From: Clostridiaceae bacterium | GTDB taxonomy: Bacteria > Bacillota > Clostridia > DSM-8532 | DNA: 64,000 nt | NCBI GenBank assembly: GCA_012728015.1 | Contig: JAAYFY010000037.1 | Coordinates: 1 to 64,000 of the forward strand | Direction of reading: 5' to 3' | Part shown: positions 8,865-17,923 of the stretch, piece after piece | How the letters are laid out: the number at the start of each line of letters is the position of its first letter | How positions within the stretch are numbered: the stretch's first letter is position 1 | The notes under the pieces: generated by a model | Seen by the model: only the letters and a program-made list of their open reading frames with translations | Database searches by the model: none | What the model was told of the DNA's origin: nothing | Program-made: the position numbers and the translations under genes

Positions 8865-8931
8865 TCAAATAATTAGTTTAAAAAAAGAGAATACTAACCA
8901 GGCAATCAATAAAAGACAATGGAGGGAGAGT

Positions 8932-9726
8932 ATGAAAAGACGTTTTCTGGCTGCATCGCTGATAGTGTTTATTGCGCTGGCCGTCATAAGTTTGTTGGGC
9001 GGAAGCGTTCTTAAGGCCGAGGCTGCCCAGACCTTTGAAAGAGTGGATTTCATCAGCGGGGTGGTCATCGCCAACGAGCTCAATATGCGTACAGGACCAT
9101 CAACAAAGCATTCCATAATACAAGTGCTGAAGAAGAACAAATGGGTTAATGTGCTTTCCAAGATAGGGGATTGGTATGTAGTATATGACCCTGATGCCGA
9201 CAAGGTCGGCTGCGTTGCCAAACAATACCTGATGGACGCTGAAACCTTTAAGAAGCAAGTGGGGTCCGGCGGCCAGGCTGCGCCAAAACCTCCCGCGGCA
9301 ACGCCCGCGCCAGACCCGTCGGTTCCTGAGACAACCGTCGAGTTATCCCCAGAGGAACAGCAGCTTCTAACCCTCATCAACAATGAGCGTGCCAAGGGCG
9401 GCCTTCCGCCGCTTCGGGCAGACATGGAGCTGATGAGGGTGGCGCGCACAAAGGCAAATGATATGGTGCAGAACAACTACTTCTCCCATTATTCGCCCAC
9501 ATACGGTTCGCCATTTGACATGATGAGGCAGTTCGGGATCGCCTTCAGGGCCGCGGCTGAAAACATAGCCGGAAACTCCACAATACAGGGGGCGGTGTCG
9601 GCCTGGATGAAATCATCGGGACATAAGGCCAATATCATGAACGCTTCCTATAACTATACGGGCATAGGCATAGCCAGGAGCAACAAGTACGGCTATATAT
9701 TTGTGCAGATGTTCATTAAAAAATAG
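8932..9726 (+). CDS. Secreted SH3b-CAP domain protein (YkwD-like)
   Basis: A 264-residue exported protein. Residues 1-32 are a classic signal peptide (basic start, hydrophobic core, AEAA cleavage region). Residues 38-100 form a bacterial SH3 domain (ELNMRTGPSTKHS, GDWYVVY), which usually binds peptidoglycan. A Pro/Ala/Gly linker (about 107-135) leads to a CAP/SCP domain (139-264) with LINNERAKGGLPPL, HYSPTYGSPFDMM, AAENIAG and the SGHKANIMN motif. The domain pair resembles Bacillus YkwD and spore-associated homologues; the biochemical activity of bacterial CAP domains is not established. GGAGGGAGAG precedes the ATG, and the gene is monocistronic after the hslO terminator. Confidence 0.88.
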   Translation: MKRRFLAASLIVFIALAVISLLGGSVLKAEAAQTFERVDFISGVVIANELNMRTGPSTKHSIIQVLKKNKWVNVLSKIGDWYVVYDPDADKVGCVAKQYLMDAETFKKQVGSGGQAAPKPPAATPAPDPSVPETTVELSPEEQQLLTLINNERAKGGLPPLRADMELMRVARTKANDMVQNNYFSHYSPTYGSPFDMMRQFGIAFRAAAENIAGNSTIQGAVSAWMKSSGHKANIMNASYNYTGIGIARSNKYGYIFVQMFIKK

Positions 9727-9882
9727 ACGCGGGGGACTGTGGTTTTGGGGCGCCGTGAGGCCGTAAAAAGCAGGGCAGGAAAGGGGCACGGCTGCCTGAA
9801 CCGAAAAACCGGGGTTGGAAAAGAAAATCGCGATGAATATTTTAAATCCCTAAGGACAGAATAAGCCTCGGAGGTGGAATTG

Positions 9883-9990
9883 ATGAGTAAGGACAAGCAA
9901 AAAACCAATTGCGACAACGAGTTAAACAGGCAGAATAATAAAGCCAATAATAACAGGAACAGGAATACTCAAAACAATAAAGACCAATAG
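9883..9990 (+). CDS. Asn-rich 35-residue peptide, function unknown
   Basis: A short gene with a strong RBS (CGGAGG, 9869-9874) and an ATG at 9883, ending at TAG 9988-9990 just before a perfect terminator. The 35-residue product starts MSKDKQKTNCDNEL and is made mostly of Asn, Lys, Arg and Gln, without hydrophobic residues enough to fold. One Cys is present. Composition recalls small spore or nucleic-acid-associated peptides of Bacillota such as gamma-type SASP, but no family motif is visible. The RBS plus terminator make it likely to be a real gene. No function is assigned. Confidence 0.6.
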   Translation: MSKDKQKTNCDNELNRQNNKANNNRNRNTQNNKDQ

Positions 9991-10001
9991 GTGATTTAGG
10001 C

Positions 10002-10034
10002 AAAAAGCAGGAACCGGAAGGTTCCTGCTTTTTA
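10002..10034 (+). terminator. Rho-independent terminator after the Asn-rich gene
   Basis: A 14-base stem (10002-10015 with 10020-10033), AAAAAGCAGGAACC and its exact complement, closed by a GGAA tetraloop and ending in five T. It isolates the short gene from hpf and could work on both strands. Confidence 0.88.
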
Positions 10035-10078
10035 CTCCCTTTGGGGCCAAAAACTGTTCTGCTGACAGCTTTTACACA

Positions 10079-10109
10079 TTATCCACATGTTATCGACATA
10101 TTATCCACG
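10079..10109 (+). promoter_or_regulatory. Cluster of three DnaA-box-like sites
   Basis: TTATCCACA (10079-10087, exact consensus), TTATCGACA (10090-10098) and TTATCCACG (10101-10109), all in the same orientation and each starting exactly 11 bases after the last, about one helical turn. They lie 100-130 bases upstream of hpf. No dnaA, dnaN or other origin gene is nearby, so a regulatory or titration cluster is more likely than oriC. Confidence 0.6.
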
Positions 10110-10207
10110 GTGTTGAAAACCCGTGTGAAACAGGTGGAAAATAAAGTGATTTATATGCACCATCAAGGGTAAAATTATAATATGAAATAACAGGAAGGAG
10201 AGTTCTT

Positions 10208-10738
10208 ATGAAATTCATTGTCAGCAGAAAAAATTCCCATGTTTCGGACAAAGTGATTGAGAAGGCCAAAAAGAAGATCGGCAAGTTCGATAAATTTTTC
10301 AGACCTGAAACCGAAGCCCATCTTACGTTTAGCATAGAAAAGGAACGCTGCATATTTGAGGTCACCATCCACTCCAAGGGAACAATAATCCGTGCGGAAG
10401 AAAGCTCGGAAGACATGTACGCCTCCATTGACCTGGCCGTGGAAAAACTGGAAAGGCAGATACGAAAGCACAAGACCAGGCTGGGTAAAAAGATACGCCA
10501 GGAAGCCATGGTCCCTGAAAACTACGAACTTAGCGAGCAGATCGATGAGGATGAGGAGTTCAACGTGGTAAAGACGAAACGCTTCCCCTTAAAACCCATG
10601 GCCCTTGAGGAAGCCATTCTGCAGATGAATCTGCTGGGGCATTCCTTCTTCGTTTTTACCAATGCCGAAACAGAGAGTGTCAATGTTGTATATAAAAGAA
10701 AGGATGGAGAATACGGTCTCATAGAACCTGAAGAATAA
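10208..10738 (+). CDS. hpf: Long-form ribosome hibernation promoting factor
   Basis: A 176-residue long HPF that binds the decoding centre of idle 30S subunits and, through its C-terminal domain, pairs two 70S ribosomes into 100S dimers. The N-terminal RaiA/YfiA domain spans about 1-98 and the dimerising C-terminal domain about 118-176 (KTKRFPLKPMALEEAILQMNLLGHSFFVF). Strong RBS GGAAGGAG; a -10 TATAAT lies at 10176-10181. Three DnaA boxes sit upstream, an unusual context. In Bacillus the homologue is induced at stationary phase; no sigma-B or sigma-H site is obvious here. Confidence 0.95.
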   Translation: MKFIVSRKNSHVSDKVIEKAKKKIGKFDKFFRPETEAHLTFSIEKERCIFEVTIHSKGTIIRAEESSEDMYASIDLAVEKLERQIRKHKTRLGKKIRQEAMVPENYELSEQIDEDEEFNVVKTKRFPLKPMALEEAILQMNLLGHSFFVFTNAETESVNVVYKRKDGEYGLIEPEE

Positions 10739-10816
10739 AGCGGCCGCTATTTGCGGAAACAATGTATATATTCGCTATCTCCATGATAGGATATATCATG
10801 GAGAGGGGTGTTTTCG

Positions 10817-10969
10817 TTGGCATATAAGAAGGGGATATTAACCGAAAGCGATATCAGGGTATTGGAAAACTATTCAAAAAAGAACCAATCGGATTTATTG
10901 CAGGAGGAAGATCCGGCAAAAGGCACCGGCATTCCGAAGAACCCGCATGAACCTGCTGAAAAATCGTGA
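10817..10969 (+). CDS. Small hypothetical protein (50 aa)
   Basis: A TTG start at 10817 with GGAGAGGGG at 10800-10808 opens a 50-residue polar, mostly helical protein beginning AYKKGILTESDIRVLENY. It ends at TGA 10967-10969. There are no membrane segments or Cys. It lies 78 bases after hpf on the same strand and may be read with it. I do not recognise the family. A competing frame starting at 10947 has no RBS and was discarded. Confidence 0.5.
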   Translation: MAYKKGILTESDIRVLENYSKKNQSDLLQEEDPAKGTGIPKNPHEPAEKS

Positions 10970-11212
10970 TAACAGGCGACAAATAAGGCTTTCAGGAAAG
11001 CGGACCGATTTTGAAAAAACATTGTTTAAAACGTTGAATAATTGGTATTTATATTTTAAGATGCGACGTTCTTGTCCTCCTATAATATATATTGGTTTAG
11101 TTCAGTCACCTGAGCTGGGGGCACGAGTTTTGGAATCATTTTATAAGTCTATTGTCCAGTGCTCTTTTTTTGTGGGCAATAGCAACAGCTATTGGCCGGA
11201 AGGAGAAATACT

Positions 11213-11644
11213 ATGCACTTGAGGGATTGTGCCGGCGGCGTGGTGTTCCATGAAGAGGATGTTTTCCTCTTCAAGAATGAGAAAAACGAATGGGTCATGC
11301 CAAAGGGGCTTATAAAGAGCGGAGAGAATCCTCAGGATTCGGCCTTGCGCCGGGTATTTGAAGAGACAGGCATAACAGCTGATATTATTGAGCATGCGGG
11401 TCAGACCTACTACGAGTTTTACTCAATAACGAGGCAGATGCCTGTATGCAACAGGATTGCCTGGTATGTGATGAAGACCGATTCAGAAGAATTCCAGGTG
11501 GCCGAGACCGACAAGTACACCGAAGCAGGCTTTTTTCCGATTCTTGACGCTATTGAGAGGGTTACATACAGTCAGGATAAATCCCTGCTTGTTAACTCAT
11601 ACAGGAAATACTGCCGGAAAACCGGGATGGAACCCAAGTATTAA
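11213..11644 (+). CDS. Nudix hydrolase with an altered Nudix box
   Basis: A 143-residue Nudix-fold protein; ATG at 11213 follows AAGGAGA. The family motif GX5EX7REUXEEXGU is present from GLIKSGE to RRVFEETGI (about residues 38-60), but the first Glu of the RE pair is replaced by Arg. In characterised Nudix enzymes that Glu binds catalytic magnesium, so activity may be reduced or altered. The layout (WVMPKGLIKSGENP) resembles Ap4A/ADP-ribose-type members; the substrate cannot be predicted. It is a single gene ahead of a terminator. Confidence 0.8.
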   Translation: MHLRDCAGGVVFHEEDVFLFKNEKNEWVMPKGLIKSGENPQDSALRRVFEETGITADIIEHAGQTYYEFYSITRQMPVCNRIAWYVMKTDSEEFQVAETDKYTEAGFFPILDAIERVTYSQDKSLLVNSYRKYCRKTGMEPKY

Positions 11645-11696
11645 AGGCCCTCCCGGTCGGCGAACTTGTAAGAAGGCGGCAAAATCTGATACAATC

Positions 11697-11723
11697 AAGG
11701 ATGACGTTAAGTCATCCTTTTTA
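11697..11723 (+). terminator. Rho-independent terminator after the Nudix gene
   Basis: Nine-base stem AAGGATGAC (11697-11705) with GTCATCCTT (11711-11719), GTTAA loop, T-run to 11722. Confidence 0.8.
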
Positions 11724-11803
11724 TTGTTCGAGCGGGAGCAGCCGAATAACGGCAGGAACCCATCATCCGGTTAAAGCGGAAAAAGCGAGTCCAGGGGAGC
11801 AAC

Positions 11804-12469
11804 ATGCTGAAAGAGTACAGGACAGTATTCCGGGAAGGACAGTATATCTACGAGGAAAAGCGGTCGCGCTTTATTGCCAGGGTGCTTCCGGTTCAAAGCG
11901 AGGAAGAGGCCATCGGGTTTATCAACCGGGTCAGATCTGAAAGCAGGGATGCCACCCACCACTGCTATGCCTATTATATTGAAGGCGAAGCCGTGTACCA
12001 GCGCTACAGCGATGACCGGGAGCCTGCCGGCACGGCAGGGCTGCCAATACTTGAGGTGATAAAGAAAAGGCAGCTGGTCAATATAGTCATAGTTGTAATC
12101 CGCTATTTCGGAGGCGTACTTCTGGGAGCCGGAGGACTGGTCCGGGCTTATGGAAAGGCCGCTGCCGGCGGTGTTCTTGAGGCCCGGGAGATCATGGTGA
12201 GGGCTTGTGTTGAGGCGAGTATTAACGTAGAATATCATTTATCCGGGAAGCTGCAGAATATGCTGCTTACCGAAGGGTTCTCACTGGCTGGCACCGATTA
12301 TTCCCATCTGGTTACATTTACCGTATTGCTACCGGAAAAACACAAAGCCAAACTGGAAGAGAAGGTTAACGACATCACAAGCGGCGGAGCCCGCGTTGAA
12401 TATGTCGGGGAAAGACTGGTCAAGACCGACGACTCGGATAATATACTGGAAATCTGTCAGATCACATAA
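11804..12469 (+). CDS. YigZ/IMPACT (UPF0029) family protein
   Basis: A 221-residue protein of the YigZ/YvyE family. The N-terminal IMPACT/UPF0029 domain (about 1-125) carries the hallmarks [29 protein letters not shown] and [15 protein letters not shown]; the C-terminal DUF1949 ferredoxin-like domain (about 135-200) follows. Eukaryotic IMPACT regulates Gcn2; the bacterial role is unclear, with binding to nucleic acid or ribosome-linked proteins proposed from structure. It ends 20 bases before yebC and is probably co-transcribed with it. Confidence 0.92.
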   Translation: MLKEYRTVFREGQYIYEEKRSRFIARVLPVQSEEEAIGFINRVRSESRDATHHCYAYYIEGEAVYQRYSDDREPAGTAGLPILEVIKKRQLVNIVIVVIRYFGGVLLGAGGLVRAYGKAAAGGVLEAREIMVRACVEASINVEYHLSGKLQNMLLTEGFSLAGTDYSHLVTFTVLLPEKHKAKLEEKVNDITSGGARVEYVGERLVKTDDSDNILEICQIT

Positions 12470-12489
12470 TCATGACGAGGAGTGAAACC

Positions 12490-13215
12490 ATGGCAGGACA
12501 TTCAAAATGGGCCAATATCAAGCACAGGAAAAGTAAGGCCGATGCCCTGAAGGGCAAGCTGTTCACGAAAATTGGAAAGGAAATAGCAATCGCCGTCAAG
12601 AGCGGCGGTCCCGATCCGGCCGCGAATTCCAGGCTAAGGGACGCCATTGCCAAGGCAAAAGCAAACAACATGCCCAACGATTCCATAATGAGAAGCATCA
12701 AAAGGGCTTCGGGTGAAGGGGATGGGACAAATTACGAAGCCATCAGGTATGAGGGTTATGGCCCCGCCGGTATCGCCGTTATCGTGGAAGCCCTGACCGA
12801 TAACCGCAATCGTACAGCGGGCGATATCCGCCACCTGTTCGACAAGTATGGCGGCAACCTGGGAGCCACCGGCTGTGTCAGCTATATGTTTGACCAGAAG
12901 GGACAGATAATCATTGAGAGGAAAGACAGGGATGAGGATGAAATGATGATGATCGCGCTGGAGGCGGGAGCTTCGGATTTTCAGGCCGAGGAGGAATACT
13001 TTGAGATACTTACCGAACCCGGCGATTTTACCGTTGTGCGGGAGAATCTGGAGTCGGCCGGCGTTGAGTTTGAATCGGCGGAGATCGCCATGATCCCGCA
13101 GACATACAGCAAGCTGAACGATCCGGAAGACGCGGAGAAAATGGAAAAGCTTCTTGAGAAACTTGAAGACCATGATGATGTTCAGAATATATGGCATAAC
13201 TGGGAACAGGATTGA
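12490..13215 (+). CDS. yebC: YebC/PmpR (TACO1) family protein
   Basis: A 241-residue YebC-family protein that starts with the family signature [14 protein letters not shown] use the ATG at 12490, preceded by GAGGAGTG; an in-frame ATG at 12472 lies upstream of that RBS. Members were called transcription regulators (PmpR) and are related to mitochondrial TACO1; recent work links bacterial homologues to relief of ribosome stalling at proline stretches. Three-domain length is normal and the acidic C-terminus ([20 protein letters not shown]) is typical. Located between yigZ and fabZ; the fabZ RBS overlaps its stop codon. Confidence 0.95.
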   Translation: MAGHSKWANIKHRKSKADALKGKLFTKIGKEIAIAVKSGGPDPAANSRLRDAIAKAKANNMPNDSIMRSIKRASGEGDGTNYEAIRYEGYGPAGIAVIVEALTDNRNRTAGDIRHLFDKYGGNLGATGCVSYMFDQKGQIIIERKDRDEDEMMMIALEAGASDFQAEEEYFEILTEPGDFTVVRENLESAGVEFESAEIAMIPQTYSKLNDPEDAEKMEKLLEKLEDHDDVQNIWHNWEQD

Positions 13216-13226
13216 GGAGAGAAAAT

Positions 13227-13712
13227 ATGATAGAAGTGAAAAGTGGTTTGCGCCTTGACGCAAACGAGATACGAAAGATACTGCCCCATCGTTACCCTTT
13301 TCTGCTGTTGGACAGGATCATTGACATCCGGCTCCCCAGGGAGGATGCCACGCAAATTGAGCCGGGGATGAAGGTGCTGGGAATCAAGAATGTAACCTTC
13401 GACGAACCCTTTTTCCAGGGCCATTTTCCCGGAAATCCCATAATGCCCGGAGTGCTGATTGTGGAAGCCCTGGCCCAATGCGCCTGCTGCGGGGGCCTTA
13501 TCCTGAAGGACAATCATGGGAAACTGGGGCTTTTCACGGGTATTGACGACATGAGGTTCAGAAGACAGGTAACTCCCGGTGATGTGCTGGAGCTTGCCGT
13601 TGAATTCACCGCCTTCAGGCGCGGCATGGGTAAGGCCTGTGCCAGGGCAACTGTGGATGGGCAGGTTGCCGCCGAAGGGATGCTCAAATTCGCCATAGTA
13701 TCCCCTGAATAA
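13227..13712 (+). CDS. fabZ: 3-hydroxyacyl-ACP dehydratase FabZ
   Basis: Dehydrates 3-hydroxyacyl-ACP in type II fatty acid synthesis in the cytosol. With the ATG at 13227 (RBS GAGGAGA overlapping the yebC stop) it is 161 residues, slightly longer than the usual 140-150. The hot-dog-fold active site is intact: His66 in QGHFPGNP and Glu80 in [18 protein letters not shown] near the N-terminus is characteristic. It stands apart from any other fab gene in this window, whereas in many Bacillota fabZ lies in a fab or lpx-like cluster. Confidence 0.95.
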   Translation: MIEVKSGLRLDANEIRKILPHRYPFLLLDRIIDIRLPREDATQIEPGMKVLGIKNVTFDEPFFQGHFPGNPIMPGVLIVEALAQCACCGGLILKDNHGKLGLFTGIDDMRFRRQVTPGDVLELAVEFTAFRRGMGKACARATVDGQVAAEGMLKFAIVSPE

Positions 13713-13750
13713 AGGCCTGGCAGTACCGCCGGCGACGGGATGGAATCCAT

Positions 13751-14452
13751 ATGGCCATCTATGCGATATCAGACCTGCATCTGTCACTTGGAACCGACAA
13801 GCCCATGGACGTATTCGGGGACAGATGGAAAGACCATGTGAAAAAACTTGAGCAGAACTGGAACCAGGTTGTTGGAGAAGATGATTTTGTCCTGATACCA
13901 GGAGATATATCATGGGGTATCAACCTGGATGAAGCCCTGCCTGATTTCAGTTTCATCGAATCGCTTTCAGGGATAAAGATCATCTCAAAGGGCAACCATG
14001 ATTATTGGTGGAGTACCCGTCGCAAGTTCCAGTCCTTCCTGGACGCCAACGGTTTTAAAACCATCAGCATGCTCCATAACAATACTTACAGGGTCGGAGG
14101 ATATACCATTTGCGGATCAAGGGGCTGGATCGACCCGGGGGATCCGGGTTTCGATGATGGGGATAGGGAGATATTCTCCAGAGAGATGGAGCGGCTCCGG
14201 TTATCCCTGGAGCAGGGAAAGCGGCTTGGGGGCAGGATCATAGCCATGCTTCACTATCCGCCTTTTGATTCCGGTCATCGGGCCAATGATTTTGCCTCCC
14301 TGTTGAAAGAGTACAATGCCGAAATGTGCGTATACGGGCATATTCATGGCTGGTGGGAAGATAGCTGGCGGGATGAGGTAGTGGATGGAATACGGTATTT
14401 GTTGGTCTCAGCCGATTTTTTGTCCTTCATGCCCATGCGCGTTGCTTTGTAA
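13751..14452 (+). CDS. Calcineurin-like metallophosphoesterase
   Basis: A 233-residue cytosolic metallophosphoesterase. All five family motifs are visible: DLHL (about 8-11), GDISWG (about 52-57), GNHDYWW (about 79-85), HYPPFDS (about 173-179) and GHIHGWW (about 197-203), which bind two metal ions. It belongs to the clostridial predicted-phosphohydrolase group with an unusual WW after GNHDY; the substrate is unknown. It begins 38 bases after fabZ. Confidence 0.88.
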   Translation: MAIYAISDLHLSLGTDKPMDVFGDRWKDHVKKLEQNWNQVVGEDDFVLIPGDISWGINLDEALPDFSFIESLSGIKIISKGNHDYWWSTRRKFQSFLDANGFKTISMLHNNTYRVGGYTICGSRGWIDPGDPGFDDGDREIFSREMERLRLSLEQGKRLGGRIIAMLHYPPFDSGHRANDFASLLKEYNAEMCVYGHIHGWWEDSWRDEVVDGIRYLLVSADFLSFMPMRVAL

Positions 14453-14516
14453 GAAAAAAGAAGACGGCCGTTTTGGACAAAGAACGGTAAAAAAGGTTTC
14501 CCACGGACCGTACCTG

Positions 14517-14525
14517 TGCTATAAT
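14517..14525 (+). promoter_or_regulatory. Extended -10 promoter for tig
   Basis: TGCTATAAT (14517-14525), an extended -10, 58 bases before the trigger factor start. The -35 region (TTTCCC) is poor, as expected for an extended -10 promoter. Confidence 0.6.
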
Positions 14526-14582
14526 ATAATGGTTTATTCTTCAAGTATCCATGAAATACAATACAGGAGGATATCAGGCGTA

Positions 14583-15866
14583 ATGGACGTAAAGATTGAA
14601 AAGCCCGAAAAAAATGTTGTTAAACTTGAGATCACGGTTGACAGCCAGGTATTTGACGAATGCATGAACAAGGCATTTAACAAGAATAAACACAGGTTCA
14701 GCATCCCCGGCTTCCGCAAGGGAAAGGCGCCACGCGGCATAGTGGAACGCTATTACGGCGAGCAGGTTCTATATGAGGATGCCATCAATTTTGCCTGCGG
14801 AGATGCCTATAACAAGGCCATAGATGATAATGGCCTGGAACCTGTTGACAGGCCGGAGATAGATATTGTCCAGATCGGCAGCGGGCAAGATCTGGTTTTC
14901 ACCGCCACCGTAACCGTCAAGCCTGAGGTTGAGCTGGGCCAGTATAAAGAGCTTGAAGTGGAGAAGGAAGAGGTAAAGGTCACCGAGGAAGATGTTCTTG
15001 CAGAGCTCAACAGGGTCGCCGAACGGAACGCGAAGCGCGTTACAGTTGAGGACAGGCCGGTTCAGAACGGCGATATCGTGAACATAGACTACGAGGGAAG
15101 CATAGACGGCGAAGCCTTTGAAGGCGGCACCGCCAAAGGCCATAATCTTGCGGTGGGATCAGGAACCTTCATTCCTGGTTTTGAAGAACAGCTGGTCGGG
15201 CTGAACCTGAATGAGGAGAAGGAAATCAGCGTTAAGTTTCCCGAGGATTACCACAGCAAGGACGTAGCCGGGAAAGAGGCCGTGTTCAAAGTTAAGATCA
15301 ACGATATCAAGTTCAGGCAGCTTCCTGAGATAAACGATGAGTTTGCAGGCGATGTCAGCGAGTTTGAAACCCTTGAGGAATACAAGCAGGACATCATGAA
15401 GAACCTTACTAAAAAAGCCCAGGAAGCAGCCGACAGGAAGTTCGAGGATGCTGTTGTCGCCAAGGCCACAGACAACGCCTCGTGCGATATCCCAGACGTT
15501 ATGGTGGAAAGGCGTCTTGACGAATTGATTCGCCAGTTTGACACATACCTCCGCTACCAGGGACTGGACATTCCGTCATATCTGAGGATAATGGGCATGG
15601 ATGCCGATAAATTCCGCGGCGAATATCGCGAAACCGCACTGAGGGATGTCAAGACCCAGCTTGTGCTTGAAAAGATAGCCATGACCGAAGGGATTGAAGC
15701 GACTGACGAAGAATATGACCAGGAGCTTGAAAAGATGGCCGAACAGTACCGAAAGCCGGTGGAGGAAATGAAGAAACATTTGCATAATGACGATATAGAA
15801 TATATTAAGAATTCTATCATCACCAGGAAGACCATTGCCATGCTTGTGGAAAGCGCGAAGGTGTAA
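14583..15866 (+). CDS. tig: Trigger factor
   Basis: Ribosome-associated chaperone and peptidyl-prolyl isomerase, 427 residues from the ATG at 14583 (AGGAGG at 14565-14570). The ribosome-binding domain (1-about 110) carries the signature loop GFRKGKAPR; the FKBP-type PPIase domain is about 150-245 (NGDIVNIDYEGSIDG); a helical C-terminal chaperone domain fills the rest. The longer in-frame reading from 14385 overlaps the phosphoesterase gene and the promoter and was rejected. It heads the tig-clpP-clpX block conserved in Bacillota. Confidence 0.97.
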   Translation: MDVKIEKPEKNVVKLEITVDSQVFDECMNKAFNKNKHRFSIPGFRKGKAPRGIVERYYGEQVLYEDAINFACGDAYNKAIDDNGLEPVDRPEIDIVQIGSGQDLVFTATVTVKPEVELGQYKELEVEKEEVKVTEEDVLAELNRVAERNAKRVTVEDRPVQNGDIVNIDYEGSIDGEAFEGGTAKGHNLAVGSGTFIPGFEEQLVGLNLNEEKEISVKFPEDYHSKDVAGKEAVFKVKINDIKFRQLPEINDEFAGDVSEFETLEEYKQDIMKNLTKKAQEAADRKFEDAVVAKATDNASCDIPDVMVERRLDELIRQFDTYLRYQGLDIPSYLRIMGMDADKFRGEYRETALRDVKTQLVLEKIAMTEGIEATDEEYDQELEKMAEQYRKPVEEMKKHLHNDDIEYIKNSIITRKTIAMLVESAKV

Positions 15867-15938
15867 GCGCGGGAAATCGGTTTAAAGTGAATTTATGGTG
15901 GAATTATATAATCAAGTGCAGACAAAGGAGGCGTTTAT

Positions 15939-16529
15939 ATGTCACTGGTACCTATAGTAGTTGAGCAAAGCAGCAGAGGTGAAAGATCCTACGACATATA
16001 TTCCAGGTTATTGAAGGACAGAATCATCCTTTTGAGCGATGAGATCAACGATGTGACGGCAAGCCTCGTGGTTGCGCAGATGCTGTTTTTGGCAGCTGAA
16101 GACCCTGAGAAGGATATTCAGCTCTATATCAACAGCCCGGGGGGATCTATCACGGCCGGCATGGCCATTTACGACACCATGCAGCATGTACGGCCTGATG
16201 TCTCTACCATCTGCGTAGGGATGGCCGCCAGCATGGGAGCATTTCTTTTGGCTTCGGGGGCCAAGGGCAAGCGTTATGCGCTCCCCAACAGCACCATCAT
16301 GATACACCAGCCCATAGGGGGCGCCAGGGGTCAGGCTACTGACATCAAGATCCACGCCGAATGGATCATCAGGATGAAGAACAAGCTGAACAAACTGCTT
16401 GCCGAAAAGACAGGCCAGCCTCTCTCAAAGATAGAGATAGATGTGGAAAGGGACTATTTTATGAGTTCCCAGGAGGCAAAGGAATATGGTTTGATAGACC
16501 AGGTGATGGAACCACGAGTGACGGGGTGA
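15939..16529 (+). CDS. clpP: ATP-dependent Clp protease proteolytic subunit
   Basis: A 196-residue serine peptidase that forms two stacked heptameric rings. The catalytic triad is complete: Ser98 in GMAASMGA, His123 in MIHQP and Asp172 in [16 protein letters not shown] precedes the ATG at 15939. It partners with ClpX, encoded five bases downstream, and with other Clp ATPases. The N-terminus SLVPIVVEQ is of the usual processed type. Confidence 0.98.
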   Translation: MSLVPIVVEQSSRGERSYDIYSRLLKDRIILLSDEINDVTASLVVAQMLFLAAEDPEKDIQLYINSPGGSITAGMAIYDTMQHVRPDVSTICVGMAASMGAFLLASGAKGKRYALPNSTIMIHQPIGGARGQATDIKIHAEWIIRMKNKLNKLLAEKTGQPLSKIEIDVERDYFMSSQEAKEYGLIDQVMEPRVTG

Positions 16530-16533
16530 TATT

Positions 16534-17826
16534 ATGGCACGATATGATGATAAAAAACAGGTAAAATGCTCTTTTTGCGGAAAGACCCAGGATCAGGTAA
16601 ACCGTATCGTTGCCGGCCCCGGAGTTTATATCTGCAATGAATGTATCGAGCTGTGCTCGGAGATCATCGAAGAGGAGTTTGAGGATGCCCGTGTTGAGCA
16701 ACAGCTTGACGAGGTGCTAAAACCCCAGGAGATCAAGAAGATCCTGGATGAATATGTTATCGGTCAGGAGAAACCCAAGCGGACCCTGGCCGTTGCGGTT
16801 TATAACCATTACAAGCGGATACGCGCGGAGTTCAGCCGCAGCGATGTGGAGATCCAGAAAAGCAATATACTGCTGATCGGACCTACCGGCTGCGGCAAGA
16901 CCTACCTGGCCCAGACACTGGCCAAGATACTGAATGTACCCTTTGCCATCGCCGATGCCACCTCCCTGACCGAAGCCGGGTATGTGGGTGAAGACGTGGA
17001 GAACATACTTTTGAAGCTCATACAGGCAGCGGATTACGACATTGAGCGGGCCGAAAGGGGCATCATCTACATCGATGAGGTGGACAAGATCGCCAGGAAG
17101 TCTGACAATCCCTCAATTACAAGGGATGTCAGCGGCGAGGGCGTCCAGCAGGCCTTGCTTAAGATCCTGGAGGGGACTATTGCGTCGGTTCCGCCCCAGG
17201 GCGGCCGCAAGCATCCGCACCAGGAGTTCATCCAGATCGACACCACCAACATACTCTTCATCTGCGGCGGGGCCTTCGATGGCTTGGAGAAGATCATACA
17301 GAGCAGGATCGGCCAAAAGATACTGGGCTTTGGCGCCGAGATGGAGAACAGGTCCAGCAGGGAAGTCAGCGATATACTTGAGAAAGTAAACCCTCAGGAT
17401 TTGCTGAAATACGGACTAATACCCGAATTTGTGGGAAGGCTGCCTGTGACAGTTGCCTTGAGTCCGCTGGACAAATCGGCCCTGGTGGATATCCTCACAA
17501 AACCCAGAAATGCGCTGGTTAAGCAGTTCCAGAGGCTGTTTGAAATGGATGGCGTGGAACTGGAAGTGAATGAAGAAGCCCTTGAGGCCATAGCGGATAA
17601 GGCCCTTGAACGCAAGATCGGCGCCAGGGGGCTTAGGGCCATCTTTGAAGAGATCATGCTGGATGTGATGTATGATATACCTTCGATCGACAATGTGGAG
17701 AAATGCATCATAACAAAGGAAACTGTGGTCAATAACGAAAGACCCATGTTGATTCACGGGGAGCAGAAAAAAGCGCTGCCTGCCGTGAAAAAGAAAAAGA
17801 GGAGCGAGATCGATTCAGCTTCCTGA
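16534..17826 (+). CDS. clpX: ATP-dependent Clp protease ATPase subunit ClpX
   Basis: A 430-residue AAA+ unfoldase feeding substrates to ClpP. The N-terminal zinc-binding domain has KCSFCGKTQ and [10 protein letters not shown] (about 11-41). Walker A is GPTGCGKT, with Cys where Ser is usual; Walker B is [11 protein letters not shown]; the pore RKH loop (GGRKHPHQ) and the GAFDGLEKI sensor region are present. The C-terminus has a short Lys-rich tail. It follows clpP by five bases and ends before a strong terminator, so lonA and engB, which often follow in Bacillus, are absent here. Confidence 0.98.
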   Translation: MARYDDKKQVKCSFCGKTQDQVNRIVAGPGVYICNECIELCSEIIEEEFEDARVEQQLDEVLKPQEIKKILDEYVIGQEKPKRTLAVAVYNHYKRIRAEFSRSDVEIQKSNILLIGPTGCGKTYLAQTLAKILNVPFAIADATSLTEAGYVGEDVENILLKLIQAADYDIERAERGIIYIDEVDKIARKSDNPSITRDVSGEGVQQALLKILEGTIASVPPQGGRKHPHQEFIQIDTTNILFICGGAFDGLEKIIQSRIGQKILGFGAEMENRSSREVSDILEKVNPQDLLKYGLIPEFVGRLPVTVALSPLDKSALVDILTKPRNALVKQFQRLFEMDGVELEVNEEALEAIADKALERKIGARGLRAIFEEIMLDVMYDIPSIDNVEKCIITKETVVNNERPMLIHGEQKKALPAVKKKKRSEIDSAS

Positions 17827-17832
17827 GCATAG

Positions 17833-17860
17833 AAGCCGCCTGAAACCAGGCGGCTTTTTA
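17833..17860 (+). terminator. Rho-independent terminator after clpX
   Basis: Ten-base GC-rich stem AAGCCGCCTG (17833-17842) with CAGGCGGCTT (17847-17856), AAAC loop, five T. Confidence 0.92.
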
Positions 17861-17923
17861 AATTGTCATTTACGGACGCGGCGAATCCTTACACCGTCAT
17901 TACAAACCCGGAAAAGCCCCAAA

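Noticed and set aside
9834-9883. Sigma-G promoter for the Asn-rich peptide
   Set aside because: TGAATA is present upstream but the -10 region (AGAATAA) fits poorly at the right spacing.
10079-10109. DnaA boxes as the chromosomal origin
   Set aside because: Only three boxes, no dnaA, dnaN, recF or rpmH nearby and no obvious AT-rich unwinding region next to them. Kept as a regulatory or titration cluster.
10947-11222. Plus-strand frame of 91 codons between hpf and the Nudix gene
   Set aside because: No RBS, atypical composition, and it overlaps both the 50-residue gene upstream and the Nudix start.
14385-14582. Longer N-terminus for trigger factor
   Set aside because: The extension overlaps the phosphoesterase gene and contains the extended -10 promoter; homologues start at the MDVKIEK position.
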